This document shows, piece after piece, positions 53,293-61,043 of a stretch of 64,000 bases of DNA. The DNA is from Nannocystis punicea. GTDB taxonomy: Bacteria > Myxococcota_A > Polyangia > Nannocystales > Nannocystaceae. The notes beneath the pieces are model-generated. The model searched no databases, had not been told where the DNA came from, and saw only the letters and a list, made by a program, of their open reading frames with translations. The position numbers were made by a program, and so were the translations under genes. Where the stretch lies: contig NZ_CP114040.1 in the NCBI RefSeq assembly GCF_026965555.1, forward strand, positions 3,348,001 to 3,412,000, in the 5' to 3' direction. Numbering within the stretch: position 1 is the first letter of the stretch; each line of letters opens with the position of its first letter.

Positions 53293-54753
53293 TCACGGCG
53301 CGACGTGGGTGGCGTTGCCGGCGAGGAGGTCGGCGACCCAGTCGGCCATCAAGGTGCCGTTGATCGCGGCGGTGTAGAAGTTCTGCGTCAGCCAGGTGTG
53401 CTGCATGCCGGTCGGGTAGAAGGTGCCCCAGGTGCCGGCCGGCTCGCTCATCACGTTGTCGCGCAGGTCGGCGAGGCCGTCGGTGAACAGGGCGCCGCTG
53501 AACTGGCCGCCGGCGCAGTTGTTGAGGCCGAAGCCGTAGAAGTAGCGGATGGTCTGGTCTTGCAGGGCGGAGATGACGCCGAGGCGCTGGTCCTTGTGCT
53601 TCTCGCCGAGGTACTTGAGGACGTTGGACATCCCGCCGCCGTCGGGGTTGAAGCAGTCGGTGCAATCGGCGGGCAAGGTCTCCTCGAAGTTCCACAGGTC
53701 GCGCCACTTCTGTTGCAGGCAGGGGGCCAGGAACTCGTCGGACATGACGGGGCCGGAGTCGTCGAGGAGGGTGACGGGGCGATCGGGGAAGGCGTCGGCG
53801 ATCCGGTCGTAGTTGAAGGCGGAGCCGAAGCCGCCGGCGCTCTCGCCGGTGACGAGGACGTGATCGACGCTGTCGAGGAAGGTGGGGACGATGCGCTCGA
53901 GGTAGTGGGTGACGTTGTTGTAGCCGACGAACTGCTGCGGAGCGGCGAGGCCGGGGATCACGACGTCGTTGCGGGCGCCGGCGTGGACGTCGCCGCTGCA
54001 GTAGGGGACGAACACGACGCTCCAGTCGAGGACCGGGTTGGCGGGCTCGTCGGGGTCGAAGATGCCCTTGCTGCCGACGTTCTGGACGAAGTTGTTGTAG
54101 CTCGGGAGGCCGAAGCTCTTGATGTTCTGGTTGCAGGTCTCGGCGTTGAAGCAGGCGCCGCCGCTCTGGAAGTAGATCATCAGGCCGGGGGCGGTGCCGT
54201 AGCGGACGGCGATGCCGGTGGTGCTGCCGTCGCGGCACAGCGACTCGGGGAACGGGACCCACTGCCACTCGCCGCTCGGCGCGTCCGGCAGCGGCTCGCC
54301 GTCCCACGGGGAGGGCTCGCCGGTGGTCTCGGTGTCGGTGTCGCCGGTGGTCGAGGTCGTCGAGGTGGTGGTGGTGGTGTCACCGGTGGTGGTGGTGTCG
54401 CCGGTGGTGGTGGTGTCACCGGTGGTGGTGGTGTCGACGCCCTGGGTGGTGTCGCCGGTGGTGGTGGTGTCGACGCCCTGGGTGGTGGTGTCACCGGTGG
54501 TGGTGGTGTCACCGGTGGTCGTGGTGGTGTCGTCGGTGGTCGAGACCGAGGTCGAGGTCGAGGTCGTGTCGCTCGGCTCGGTCGTCGGGGCGCCGGTCGT
54601 CATGGCCTCGGTCGTGAGCGCGTCGGTGGTGGGGCCGCCGGTGCTCGTCGAGGTGTCGGTCGTCGTGTCGGTGTCGGTGGTGTCGCCTCCTGGGTCCTGG
54701 CAGGCGAACAGCGCGAAGCAGGTGGTCGAGAGAAGTGAAGCGCGGCGAATCAT
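53293..54753 (-). CDS. Pectin-acetylesterase-like lipoprotein
   Basis: A 486-residue lipoprotein with lipobox C18 (LFAC) and a Thr-rich linker of about 120 residues made of TTTTGDTTTQGVD-type repeats. The remaining domain resembles pectin acetylesterases/notum-type alpha/beta hydrolases: MIYFQSGGACFNAETC (oxyanion region with Cys), FVPYCSGDVHAG, the nucleophile elbow VTGESAGGFG, an Asp in LDDSGPVM and a late His in MQHTWL. Target could be plant, fungal or prey polysaccharide esters. The start matches the signal peptide, and TAGATT ends 6 nt upstream. Confidence 0.85.
   Translation of the reverse strand: MIRRASLLSTTCFALFACQDPGGDTTDTDTTTDTSTSTGGPTTDALTTEAMTTGAPTTEPSDTTSTSTSVSTTDDTTTTTGDTTTTGDTTTQGVDTTTTGDTTQGVDTTTTGDTTTTGDTTTTGDTTTTTSTTSTTGDTDTETTGEPSPWDGEPLPDAPSGEWQWVPFPESLCRDGSTTGIAVRYGTAPGLMIYFQSGGACFNAETCNQNIKSFGLPSYNNFVQNVGSKGIFDPDEPANPVLDWSVVFVPYCSGDVHAGARNDVVIPGLAAPQQFVGYNNVTHYLERIVPTFLDSVDHVLVTGESAGGFGSAFNYDRIADAFPDRPVTLLDDSGPVMSDEFLAPCLQQKWRDLWNFEETLPADCTDCFNPDGGGMSNVLKYLGEKHKDQRLGVISALQDQTIRYFYGFGLNNCAGGQFSGALFTDGLADLRDNVMSEPAGTWGTFYPTGMQHTWLTQNFYTAAINGTLMADWVADLLAGNATHVAP
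54366..54530 (-). repeat. Tandem coding repeat of the Thr-rich linker
   Basis: Repeated GGTGGTGGTGTCACC/GCC units (15 bp) with interspersed GTCGACGCCCTG units, encoding TTTTGD and TTQGVD. Length is likely to vary between strains. Confidence 0.75.
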
Positions 54754-54759
54754 CGCGCC

Positions 54760-54765
54760 AATCTA
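54760..54765 (-). promoter_or_regulatory. -10-like box of a probable leaderless transcript
   Basis: TAGATT on the minus strand ends 6 nt before the ATG at 54753. Confidence 0.5.
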
Positions 54766-54913
54766 TGCGAACCATCGCGGCGGTCGCATGCGGGATCGCC
54801 GGGGTCCGCCGTCGCGCAGCTGTGGCCTCGTCGATCCGGACCGCGGTCGGCTGTGGACAGCGACGGCGGAGCTCGCTCACCCGCGGGCGCGATCGATCAC
54901 TGCGCGCGGCGCG

Positions 54914-54933
54914 AGCTGTCCTTCGGGACATGG
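54914..54933. repeat. 14-bp palindromic element
   Basis: AGCTGT (54914), spacer CCTTCGGG, ACATGG (54928). Confidence 0.8.
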
Positions 54934-54970
54934 GATCGAGGATGCGCGAGCGGACGACGCGTGCCGAGCG

Positions 54971-54990
54971 GTCTGTCTCGAGGGACAGGT
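54971..54990. repeat. 14-bp palindromic element
   Basis: GTCTGT (54971), spacer CTCGAGGG, ACAGGT (54985). Confidence 0.85.
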
Positions 54991-55261
54991 CCGTCGCGCA
55001 GGCCCGATCACCCGCCGCGACTCCCGCGGTGACCTGCGGATCTTGCCCGGCGATCCTCCCGCAGACTCGCGGTGGCCGCGGGTCGGTTGGCGAGCAGGTC
55101 TCGGAGCCGTCGATCCGCGGCTCGGGTCGCCCTGCGTGCGCTCGGTCGCAGGTGGCCCGCCGGCGGCCGCTCCCGGACTTGCCCGGGGGGGTCGCGGCAG
55201 AACGAGGTTACGCGCAAGTCGACGGGGTCACGGAAATCCCGCGCGGGGATCGCTCGCCGGG

Positions 55262-55267
55262 TAGGAT
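55262..55267 (+). promoter_or_regulatory. -10-like box of a probable leaderless transcript
   Basis: TAGGAT ends 6 nt before the ATG at 55274; the identical hexamer and spacing occur on the other strand at 59054-59059. Confidence 0.55.
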
Positions 55268-55273
55268 CTCGCC

Positions 55274-55573
55274 ATGAAGCTGCTCCGCAACGCGCTCTGG
55301 ATGTCTCTCGCGCTCTTCGCCGCCGCCTGTGCGGACGCCAAATCGGTCGATCACGCCGCGCTCACGGGCAAGCTCGCGGAGGTCAACAAGCGCATCTGCG
55401 CTTGCAAGGACATGGCCTGCGTGGACTCGACGGAGAAGGAGTTCGCGCTGCTGTGGCAGGAGGTCCTCGCGGCCAACAAGGACGACAGGGCGGTCCTGAG
55501 CAAGTACGCCGAGCAGGACGTCGAGCACAACAAGTGCGTGAAGGAGGCGATGGCCGCCATGGGCCACAAGTAA
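55274..55573 (+). CDS. Small Cys-containing lipoprotein
   Basis: A 99-residue lipoprotein with signal peptide and lipobox C19 (FAAAC). The mature part is helical and has three further cysteines (ICACKDMAC and HNKC), which could form disulfides or bind metal. No family recognised; similar short helical lipoproteins with Cys pairs are common in myxobacteria. It stands alone. Confidence 0.75.
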   Translation: MKLLRNALWMSLALFAAACADAKSVDHAALTGKLAEVNKRICACKDMACVDSTEKEFALLWQEVLAANKDDRAVLSKYAEQDVEHNKCVKEAMAAMGHK

Positions 55574-55595
55574 CTGCGCCGGCGCGGCGGCTCGC

Positions 55596-55613
55596 GGCCG
55601 GTGTGCACCGGCC
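55596..55613. terminator. Hairpin between convergent genes
   Basis: Perfect 8-bp arms GGCCGGTG and CACCGGCC with a 2-nt loop, 23 bp after the small lipoprotein gene; no T tract. Confidence 0.45.
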
Positions 55614-55690
55614 TGCGTGTGCAAGGTCGAGGCGTGAGCATCGCGGGCGCGTGTCCACGACGCCCGTCCGGCGGCCTCGGCGAGGCGGCG

Positions 55691-56368
55691 TCAGGAGGCG
55701 GGGGCCTCGCGCGGGCGCAGGAACGCGGGCACGGGCCGGCCGTGGCGCGCGAGCTCCTCGCCGTACAGCTTGCGCTCGGCGTGCAGCGCGGCGGCGACGC
55801 TCGGGCGCGCCTGCAGGCGCTGCAAGTAGGCGACCAGAGAGGGCCACTTCTTCAGGTCGATCGGGGTGGCGACCGACCACGTCAGGACGGTGACGAGGTA
55901 GGCGTCGGCGACGCTGAAGCGGTCGAGCAGGAACTCGCGGCCGTCGAGGTGGTGGGCGAGGTAGTCGAAGCGCGACAGGCCCTTCTCGAGCGCCCAGCTG
56001 CGGACTGCGTCGGGCACCTCGCTGCCGAGGAGGGGCGCGTACACGCCCTTGTGGAGCTCGGTGCCGATGAAGCTCAGCCACTGCTGCAGGCGGACCCGCT
56101 CGCGGCTGCCCGCGGGCGGGGCGAGGCCGGCGGCCGGCAAGGCGTCGGCGATGTACTGCAACACTGCGGCGTTCTCGGTGATGAGCTGGCCGTCGTCGGT
56201 GCGCAGCGCGGGGACGAGCCCGAGCGGGTGGATCTCGCGGTAATCGGCGCCGTCGCGGGTGCGCTTGGTCGGCGCGTCGACCTCGACGTACTCGAACGGC
56301 GCGCCGGCCTCGAGCAGCGCGATGCGCGTGGCCATGGAGCAGGAGAGGGGTGAACCGTGGAGCTGCAT
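55691..56368 (-). CDS. Glutathione S-transferase family protein
   Basis: A 225-residue GST. The thioredoxin-like N-terminal domain starts MQLHGSPLSCSMATRIALLEAG, with Ser/Cys at the catalytic position, and has the cis-Pro motif GLVPAL and the E-N pair LITENAAVLQYIA that binds the glutathione backbone. The helical C-terminal domain ends with the N-capping box SVADAYLVTVLTW. It is of the beta/theta-like bacterial type. Divergent from a LysR regulator with a 62-bp gap holding two dyads, so control by that regulator is likely. Confidence 0.93.
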   Translation of the reverse strand: MQLHGSPLSCSMATRIALLEAGAPFEYVEVDAPTKRTRDGADYREIHPLGLVPALRTDDGQLITENAAVLQYIADALPAAGLAPPAGSRERVRLQQWLSFIGTELHKGVYAPLLGSEVPDAVRSWALEKGLSRFDYLAHHLDGREFLLDRFSVADAYLVTVLTWSVATPIDLKKWPSLVAYLQRLQARPSVAAALHAERKLYGEELARHGRPVPAFLRPREAPAS

Positions 56369-56394
56369 GGCGGAGAAGATGGCGCACCGTGGTG

Positions 56395-56443
56395 GATGCG
56401 TCCAACGCATCGTCGGTATAGAATCGATGCGTGACACGCATCG
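56395..56443. promoter_or_regulatory. LysR-type operator/promoter in the GST-lysR gap
   Basis: Dyad 1: GATGCGT-CCA-ACGCATC (56395-56411), containing T-N11-A. Dyad 2: CGATGCG-TGACA-CGCATCG (56425-56443), across the LysR start codon. Centres are 31 bp apart, three helical turns. A TAGAAT box (56419-56424) ends 6 nt before the GTG. Fits autoregulated, divergently acting LysR sites. Confidence 0.75.
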
Positions 56444-57366
56444 CCGCGATCCCTCGCCCGCGCCTCGAGCTCCGCGATCTCCAGGTGGTCCTCGCCGTGG
56501 CGGCGGCGGGCACCACGGCGGCGGCCGGCTCGGCGCTGCACCTGTCGCAGCCGGCGGTCAGCCGGGCGCTGCTGGCCGCCGAGGACCGGCTCGGGGCGCG
56601 GCTGTTCGAGCGCTCGCCGCGGGGGCTGCAGGCGACGCCGGCCGGCGAGCAGGTGGTGGCCGGAGCGACGCGGCTGCTCGCCGAGCTGGTGGAGCTCGAG
56701 CGCAGGGTGCGAGCGCCTGCGGTCCGGCCGACGCGGGTTCGTCTGGTGTGCGAGTGCTACACGGCCTATCACTGGCTGCCGACGGCGATCGCCGAGCTGG
56801 CCGCGCGCTCGCCGGGCCTCGAGTTCGCGCTGGCGGTCGAGCACACGCGCGCGCCGGTGGAGGCGCTGGTGGCCGGGACGATCGACGTCGCGCTGCTGAC
56901 CACGGGCGAGGTGCCGCGCGGGGAGCTCGTCACGCAGCCGCTGTTCTCCGACGAGATCGTGTTCGTGGTCGCGCCGACGCACGCGCTCGCGCGCAAGCCG
57001 ACGCTGTCGCGCGACGATCTGCGAGCGGCGCGGCTCATCACCGGCGAGACGCCGGAGGCGGAGACGCGGTGGTTCCTGCGGCGAGTGTTCGGCCGCGGCC
57101 GCCTGCCGGGGCGAGCGCAGCGGCTGCCGCTCACCGAGGCGATCCTCGACGTCACGCGCGCCGGGATGGGTGTGGCGGTGCTGTCGGAGTGGATGGCGGC
57201 GCCGCACCTCGGGCGCGGCGATCTGGTGGTCAAGCGGCTGTCGTCGGGCCCGCTGCGTCGCCCGTGGCGGATGGCGTGGCGCCGCGAGGCCGAGGATGCC
57301 GCCCGCTGCCTGCTCGCGACGCTCAAGGCAGCGGCGCCGTCGCTGCGCCGCGGCGAGAAGTCGTGA
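56431..57366 (+). CDS. LysR family transcriptional regulator
   Basis: A 311-residue LTTR: winged helix-turn-helix at residues 12-70 (LQVVLAVAAAGTTAAAGSALHLSQPAVSRALLAAEDRLGARLFER is the family-defining stretch) and a periplasmic-binding-protein-like effector domain. Wording of the effector domain (ECYTAYHWLP, VEHTRAPVEALVAGTIDVALLTT) is similar to MetR, which responds to homocysteine, but this is only a weak hint. GTG start, probably leaderless. The likely target is the divergent GST gene and its own promoter. Confidence 0.92.
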   Translation: MTRIAAIPRPRLELRDLQVVLAVAAAGTTAAAGSALHLSQPAVSRALLAAEDRLGARLFERSPRGLQATPAGEQVVAGATRLLAELVELERRVRAPAVRPTRVRLVCECYTAYHWLPTAIAELAARSPGLEFALAVEHTRAPVEALVAGTIDVALLTTGEVPRGELVTQPLFSDEIVFVVAPTHALARKPTLSRDDLRAARLITGETPEAETRWFLRRVFGRGRLPGRAQRLPLTEAILDVTRAGMGVAVLSEWMAAPHLGRGDLVVKRLSSGPLRRPWRMAWRREAEDAARCLLATLKAAAPSLRRGEKS

Positions 57367-57571
57367 ACCTCATCGGGACGCGACGCATGGGTGCCTACCG
57401 GCTGGTCTTCGCGGCGGCGTTCTCGGTGCGGAAGGTGTGGCCGCGCTGGGTTCGCGTCGCGGATGCTCGCCCCCCCGCCCCACGGGCGACGAATCTGAGC
57501 CGCTGAACGAGCCGCGGCGATCGGAGCGTCGCGACGGGACTGGCGCGTCGTTCGAGCGAGAGGAGCGCGAT

Positions 57572-59047
57572 TCACGGGCAGGCGGTGACCGTGGGCGCGG
57601 CGTCGCGGTAGGTCGACCACATCGTCGAGACGAAGTCGTTGCTGGCTCCCCCGCCGCCGTCGACGTCGCCGGCGACCCAGCGGTCGACGTAATCGAAGAA
57701 GGCGTCGTGGGCCCATGCGGTCTTCGCGTTCATGGCGTGGATCGCCAGCGCCTCGCCGACCCAGGTGTGCGACGTACAACAATTGCGATAATCGTTGCAC
57801 CCGTCGACGAGGCCGGCAGGGTCGCGGCAGTCCTTGGCGCCGGCCTCGCAGTCGCCGCCGTACTGGCAGCCGTTGGGCAAGTAACAGTCGTCGCAGGCGC
57901 GGCCCCACAGCGCCCTGTCGTCCTCGCCGTAGTAGGTCATCTCGTCCTCGTTGCCGATGTCGACGCCCGGGCTCGCCATCGCGGCGTCGCCGAGCAGGCT
58001 GCCGGCGAACACGACCGGGAACTTGCGGCCGTTGCTGTGGCCGCCGTTGGCGTCCCAGTTGCCGCCGGCCTGCAGCACCCCGTAGTTGTCGATGCCGAGC
58101 TGGACGAGCCGTCGCGCCAGCTCCTGCTGATCGGGCGTGTCGAGCAGCACGTAGGCGGCGAGCGTGGCGACGATGTCGCCGACCTCGCGGCCGTAGCAGT
58201 ACATGTTGAGCGTCGCGCAGCCGTGCTGGATCTCCCACGTGCGCAGGTGATCGACCCAGGGTCGCTCGACGTGGCGCAGCAGCGCCGTCGGGTCGGGCGT
58301 GTCGGCCGGCGCGGCGAGCTTCGGCAGCGCGCTCCAGCACACGTCGCCCGCGCGGTGGAGCGGCTTGTCGGCGCCGGCGTAGGGCGGGCGGAAGGCGTCG
58401 GCCGGCGGGGCGGCGGCGACGACGGTGAGGATCGCCTGGGTGGCGATCGGCCCGCGCTGACAGTCGCCGTCGTAGGTCATCCAGCCGTCGCTGTTGCCCT
58501 GCTGGCACTCGAGCTCCTCGGGGTGGCTGATCGCCGACACCAGCGAGTGCGTGCCCTCGACCGCGAGCGGGAAGCTGACGCGCAGGCCGTCGGCGTGGTT
58601 GCCGGCGCGGCTGTCGTAGTCCTGCGAGCCGACCGGGTCGAGCATCGAGCCGTTGCGGCCCTCGGTCGGCGCGGGATCGACGGAGACGACGGTGACCGGA
58701 CCGACCACCCACCAGTCGCCGGTGACGAACTGGCCGACGGGGCGCGGGGCGTCGAAGGTCCAGGTGATGCCGTACTGGGTGACGGACATCTGCAGGTTGT
58801 CGGGCGCGCCGGTGGTGGTGTCGGGCTCGGTGGTGACGCCGGTGGTCGGCGCGGGCTCGGTGGTGGTGCTCGTGGTGGTGCTCGTGGTGAGCTCGCCGGT
58901 CGTCGTGCTCGTGGTGGTCGTGCTGTTCGGATCGGTGGTCGACGAGGTGGACGAGGTCGTCGCGGCGTCGGTGCCTCCGGAGCCGCCGCCGCAGGCGAGG
59001 GCGAACGAGCAGACGAGCACGCATGTCACGAGGAGTCGGCGGGCCAT
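57572..59047 (-). CDS. Lipoprotein with Thr-rich linker and large domain of unknown function
   Basis: A 491-residue lipoprotein (lipobox C19, FALAC) with a Gly then Thr/Ser linker to about residue 85. The following ~400 residues form a domain I cannot name. It has a beta-rich beginning (QYGITWTFDAPRPVGQFVTGDWWVVGPV) and a helical end with a conserved-looking NWDANGGHSNGRKFPVVFAG block, a Cys-rich patch (CDDCYLPNGC, GCNDYRNCC) and SHTWVGEALAIHAM. The GGH-GRK block is reminiscent of alpha/alpha-barrel polysaccharide lyases, but this is an impression. Start supported by the TAGGAT box 6 nt upstream. Confidence 0.78.
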   Translation of the reverse strand: MARRLLVTCVLVCSFALACGGGSGGTDAATTSSTSSTTDPNSTTTTSTTTGELTTSTTTSTTTEPAPTTGVTTEPDTTTGAPDNLQMSVTQYGITWTFDAPRPVGQFVTGDWWVVGPVTVVSVDPAPTEGRNGSMLDPVGSQDYDSRAGNHADGLRVSFPLAVEGTHSLVSAISHPEELECQQGNSDGWMTYDGDCQRGPIATQAILTVVAAAPPADAFRPPYAGADKPLHRAGDVCWSALPKLAAPADTPDPTALLRHVERPWVDHLRTWEIQHGCATLNMYCYGREVGDIVATLAAYVLLDTPDQQELARRLVQLGIDNYGVLQAGGNWDANGGHSNGRKFPVVFAGSLLGDAAMASPGVDIGNEDEMTYYGEDDRALWGRACDDCYLPNGCQYGGDCEAGAKDCRDPAGLVDGCNDYRNCCTSHTWVGEALAIHAMNAKTAWAHDAFFDYVDRWVAGDVDGGGGASNDFVSTMWSTYRDAAPTVTACP

Positions 59048-59053
59048 CGCTCG

Positions 59054-59059
59054 ATCCTA
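59054..59059 (-). promoter_or_regulatory. -10-like box of a probable leaderless transcript
   Basis: TAGGAT on the minus strand ends 6 nt before the ATG at 59047, in an AT-rich spot (TTTTTATAGGAT). Confidence 0.55.
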
Positions 59060-59161
59060 TAAAAAGTGGCGCCGCGGATCAGCCGGCCGCGAGCCCCCGA
59101 GGTGTTCGTCGTGGGGGGTCTGGTCGCCCCAGATGATCGGCGCGGCCGGGCGCGATCGAGC

Positions 59162-59181
59162 ACATGTCTCTTGGAGCATGT
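59162..59181. repeat. 14-bp palindromic element
   Basis: ACATGT (59162), spacer CTCTTGGA, GCATGT (59176). Confidence 0.85.
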
Positions 59182-59212
59182 GGTAAGACGGACGTTCGGG
59201 CGCCGACTTCAT

Positions 59213-59232
59213 GGATGTCCCGAAGGACATGT
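59213..59232. repeat. 14-bp palindromic element
   Basis: GGATGT (59213), spacer CCCGAAGG, ACATGT (59227). Confidence 0.85.
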
Positions 59233-59246
59233 TGTGCTGGAGATGG

Positions 59247-59266
59247 TTCCTGGCCGAAGGACCGCT
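59247..59266. repeat. Degenerate 14-bp element at a gene end
   Basis: TTCCTG (59247), spacer GCCGAAGG, ACCGCT (59261), adjoining the stop codon of the P460-like gene. Confidence 0.4.
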
Positions 59267-59712
59267 CATCGCGGCAGGTCGAACGCGAGCACGCCGTCGT
59301 CGCCGTCGTCGTGGCAGCGGGTGCAGGCGTGCGGGTCGCCGGAGTAGACGACTTCGCCGCTGGTCTCGTACTCGGCGAAGAACCACGCGTCGCCGCGCTT
59401 CTGCATGGCCACGACGATGTGCGGCTCGCCGGCCATGAAGCCGTCCTTGACGATGATCGCGCCGTCGGGCCAGGCGGTGAGCGGGCCGCCGGCGAGGGCG
59501 TCGGCCAGGACCTCGTTGATGAAGATCTCGACCTCGTCGCCGTGGACGGTCGCGCTCGGCGTGCGCGCCTCGTAGCCGGGGGCGCGCGCCCAGTCGTGGT
59601 AGTCGGCGGCCTGCAGCTCGTCCCACAGCGCCTCGGCGCTCTCGGGGTTCTGGTTGCTGCAGGCGGCGAGGACGGCGAGGAACCCCGCGAGGGCGGCGCG
59701 ACGGGCTGGCAT
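59266..59712 (-). CDS. Cytochrome P460-like lipoprotein
   Basis: A 148-residue lipoprotein with lipobox C18 (LAAC). The fold-specific sequence resembles the cytochrome P460 family: HGDEVEIFINEVLADAL, WPDGAIIVKDGFMAGEPHIVVAMQKRG, WFFAEYETSGEVVYSG and a C-terminal haem c motif CTRCH. P460 proteins oxidise hydroxylamine or bind NO; their haem carries a Lys cross-link that can be proven only biochemically. Here the small size and lipid anchor suggest a surface redox or NO-binding protein. It is followed on the same strand by the aminotransferase gene 104 bp upstream. Confidence 0.82.
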   Translation of the reverse strand: MPARRAALAGFLAVLAACSNQNPESAEALWDELQAADYHDWARAPGYEARTPSATVHGDEVEIFINEVLADALAGGPLTAWPDGAIIVKDGFMAGEPHIVVAMQKRGDAWFFAEYETSGEVVYSGDPHACTRCHDDGDDGVLAFDLPR

Positions 59713-59816
59713 GGCGAGCCTACGCCGCCGGTCGGGCCGAGTTACCCGCGGCGGCGGCGACTTCATCCACCTGGCCCATGAGCCAGGAACGCGGACGCGG
59801 GTGACGGGCGCGGCGG

Positions 59817-61043
59817 TCAGGCGCCGCGCGGCGGCGGCAGGCTGGCGACGGCCTGGCCGAGGCGCTCGAGGCCGGCGCGCAGGGTCTCGTCGGCGGCGGC
59901 GTACGAGATGCGCAGGTGGCCCGGGGCGCCGAAGGCGGTGCCGGGCACGGTGCCGACCAGCTTCTGCTCCAAGAGCCATGTCGCAAAGGCAATGTCGTCG
60001 GCGAACCCGGTGCCGGGGCCGAGGTGGCGCGAGACGTCGCAGAACAGGTAGAAGGCGCCGTCGGGGGCGACGACGTCGAGGCCGGGCAGGGCCTTGAGGC
60101 CGGCGAGCATGAACTCGCGGCGGCGGGTGAAGGCGGCGTGCATGTCCTGCACCGCGGCCTCGCAGCTCGGGTCGGTGATGGCGGCGAGGGCGGCGATCTG
60201 CGACACCGTGGCGGCGCCGGAGGTGACGTGGCCCTGCAGGCGCGAGGCGGCGGACACGACCTTGCTCGGGGCCAGCAGGAAGCCGATCCGGTAGCCGGTC
60301 ATCGAGTAGCTCTTCGACACGCCGTCGACGATGACGATCTGCTCGGTGACGTCGGCGAGGGTGGTGATCGCGCTGACGTGCTCGAAGCCGCCGTAGACCA
60401 GGCGGCGGTAGATGTCGTCGACGAGCAGCCAGCAGCGCGGAGCGACGCGGGCCATGACCTCGCCGAGGCTGCGCAGCAGCGGGGCCGGGTAGCCGGCGCC
60501 GGTCGGGTTGGTCGGGTTGCCGAGCACGATGAAGCGCGTCTTCGGGGTGAGCGCCGCGGCGAGGGCGTCGGGCTGCAGGCGCCAGCCGTCTTCGCGGCGC
60601 GTGGGCACGATCACCGGCACGCCGTCGCCGAGGCGCACCATGTCGGCGTACGAGACCCAGTACGGGGCGGGGATCACGACCTCGTCGCCGGGCGACAGCG
60701 TGACCGCGAACAAGTTGGCGAGGCTGTGCTTGGCGCCGCACGACACCAGGACCTCGCCGCGGGTGACCGGGCGGCCGTGGTAGCGCGCGAACTCGGCGGC
60801 GGCGGCGTCGCGCAGGGCGGGCAGACCGGGCACCGGCGCGTAGTGCACCGCGTGCGTGCGCAGGTACTCGACGACGGCCGCGGTGACGCCGGCGGGCGGG
60901 TGGAAGTCGGGCTCACCGGCGCTGAAGTCGAGGACCTCTTTGCCCTGGGCCTTGAGCTCCTTGGCGCGCGCCGACATCGCCAACGTGGGCGACTCGCTCA
61001 GCGCCTGGGCTCGTGCATTGGTCTCAAGTTCGCGCCTTAGCAC
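59817..61043 (-). CDS. Class I/II aminotransferase (aspartate/aromatic type)
   Basis: A 408-residue PLP enzyme of the aspartate aminotransferase 1b group. PLP-lysine is in SKSYSMTGYRIGF; other marks are SAGEPDFHPP, SCGAKHSLANL, PAPYWVSYADM, GNPTNPTG and the arginine in HLRISYA. The N-terminal LSESPTLAMSARAKELKAQG is typical. The GTG at 61043 lies within the 3' end of rsmD (7-bp overlap), indicating translational coupling. Substrate specificity cannot be told. A three-core repeat array at 59962-59995 crosses DDIAFATWLLEQK using rare codons. Confidence 0.93.
   Translation of the reverse strand: MLRRELETNARAQALSESPTLAMSARAKELKAQGKEVLDFSAGEPDFHPPAGVTAAVVEYLRTHAVHYAPVPGLPALRDAAAAEFARYHGRPVTRGEVLVSCGAKHSLANLFAVTLSPGDEVVIPAPYWVSYADMVRLGDGVPVIVPTRREDGWRLQPDALAAALTPKTRFIVLGNPTNPTGAGYPAPLLRSLGEVMARVAPRCWLLVDDIYRRLVYGGFEHVSAITTLADVTEQIVIVDGVSKSYSMTGYRIGFLLAPSKVVSAASRLQGHVTSGAATVSQIAALAAITDPSCEAAVQDMHAAFTRRREFMLAGLKALPGLDVVAPDGAFYLFCDVSRHLGPGTGFADDIAFATWLLEQKLVGTVPGTAFGAPGHLRISYAAADETLRAGLERLGQAVASLPPPRGA
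59962..59995. repeat. 14-bp phased array inside the aminotransferase gene
   Basis: TTCTGC (59962), CCATGT (59976), CAATGT (59990), spacers TCCAAGAG and CGCAAAGG. Codons att, ttt, aca and ttg occur here though the gene otherwise ends codons in G/C. Confidence 0.6.

Larger units (their letters stand above)
54754..55273. other. 520-bp intergenic region between divergent lipoprotein genes
   Basis: Holds promoter boxes at both ends (54760-54765 and 55262-55267) and repeat elements at 54914 and 54971. No gene supported. Confidence 0.6.
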
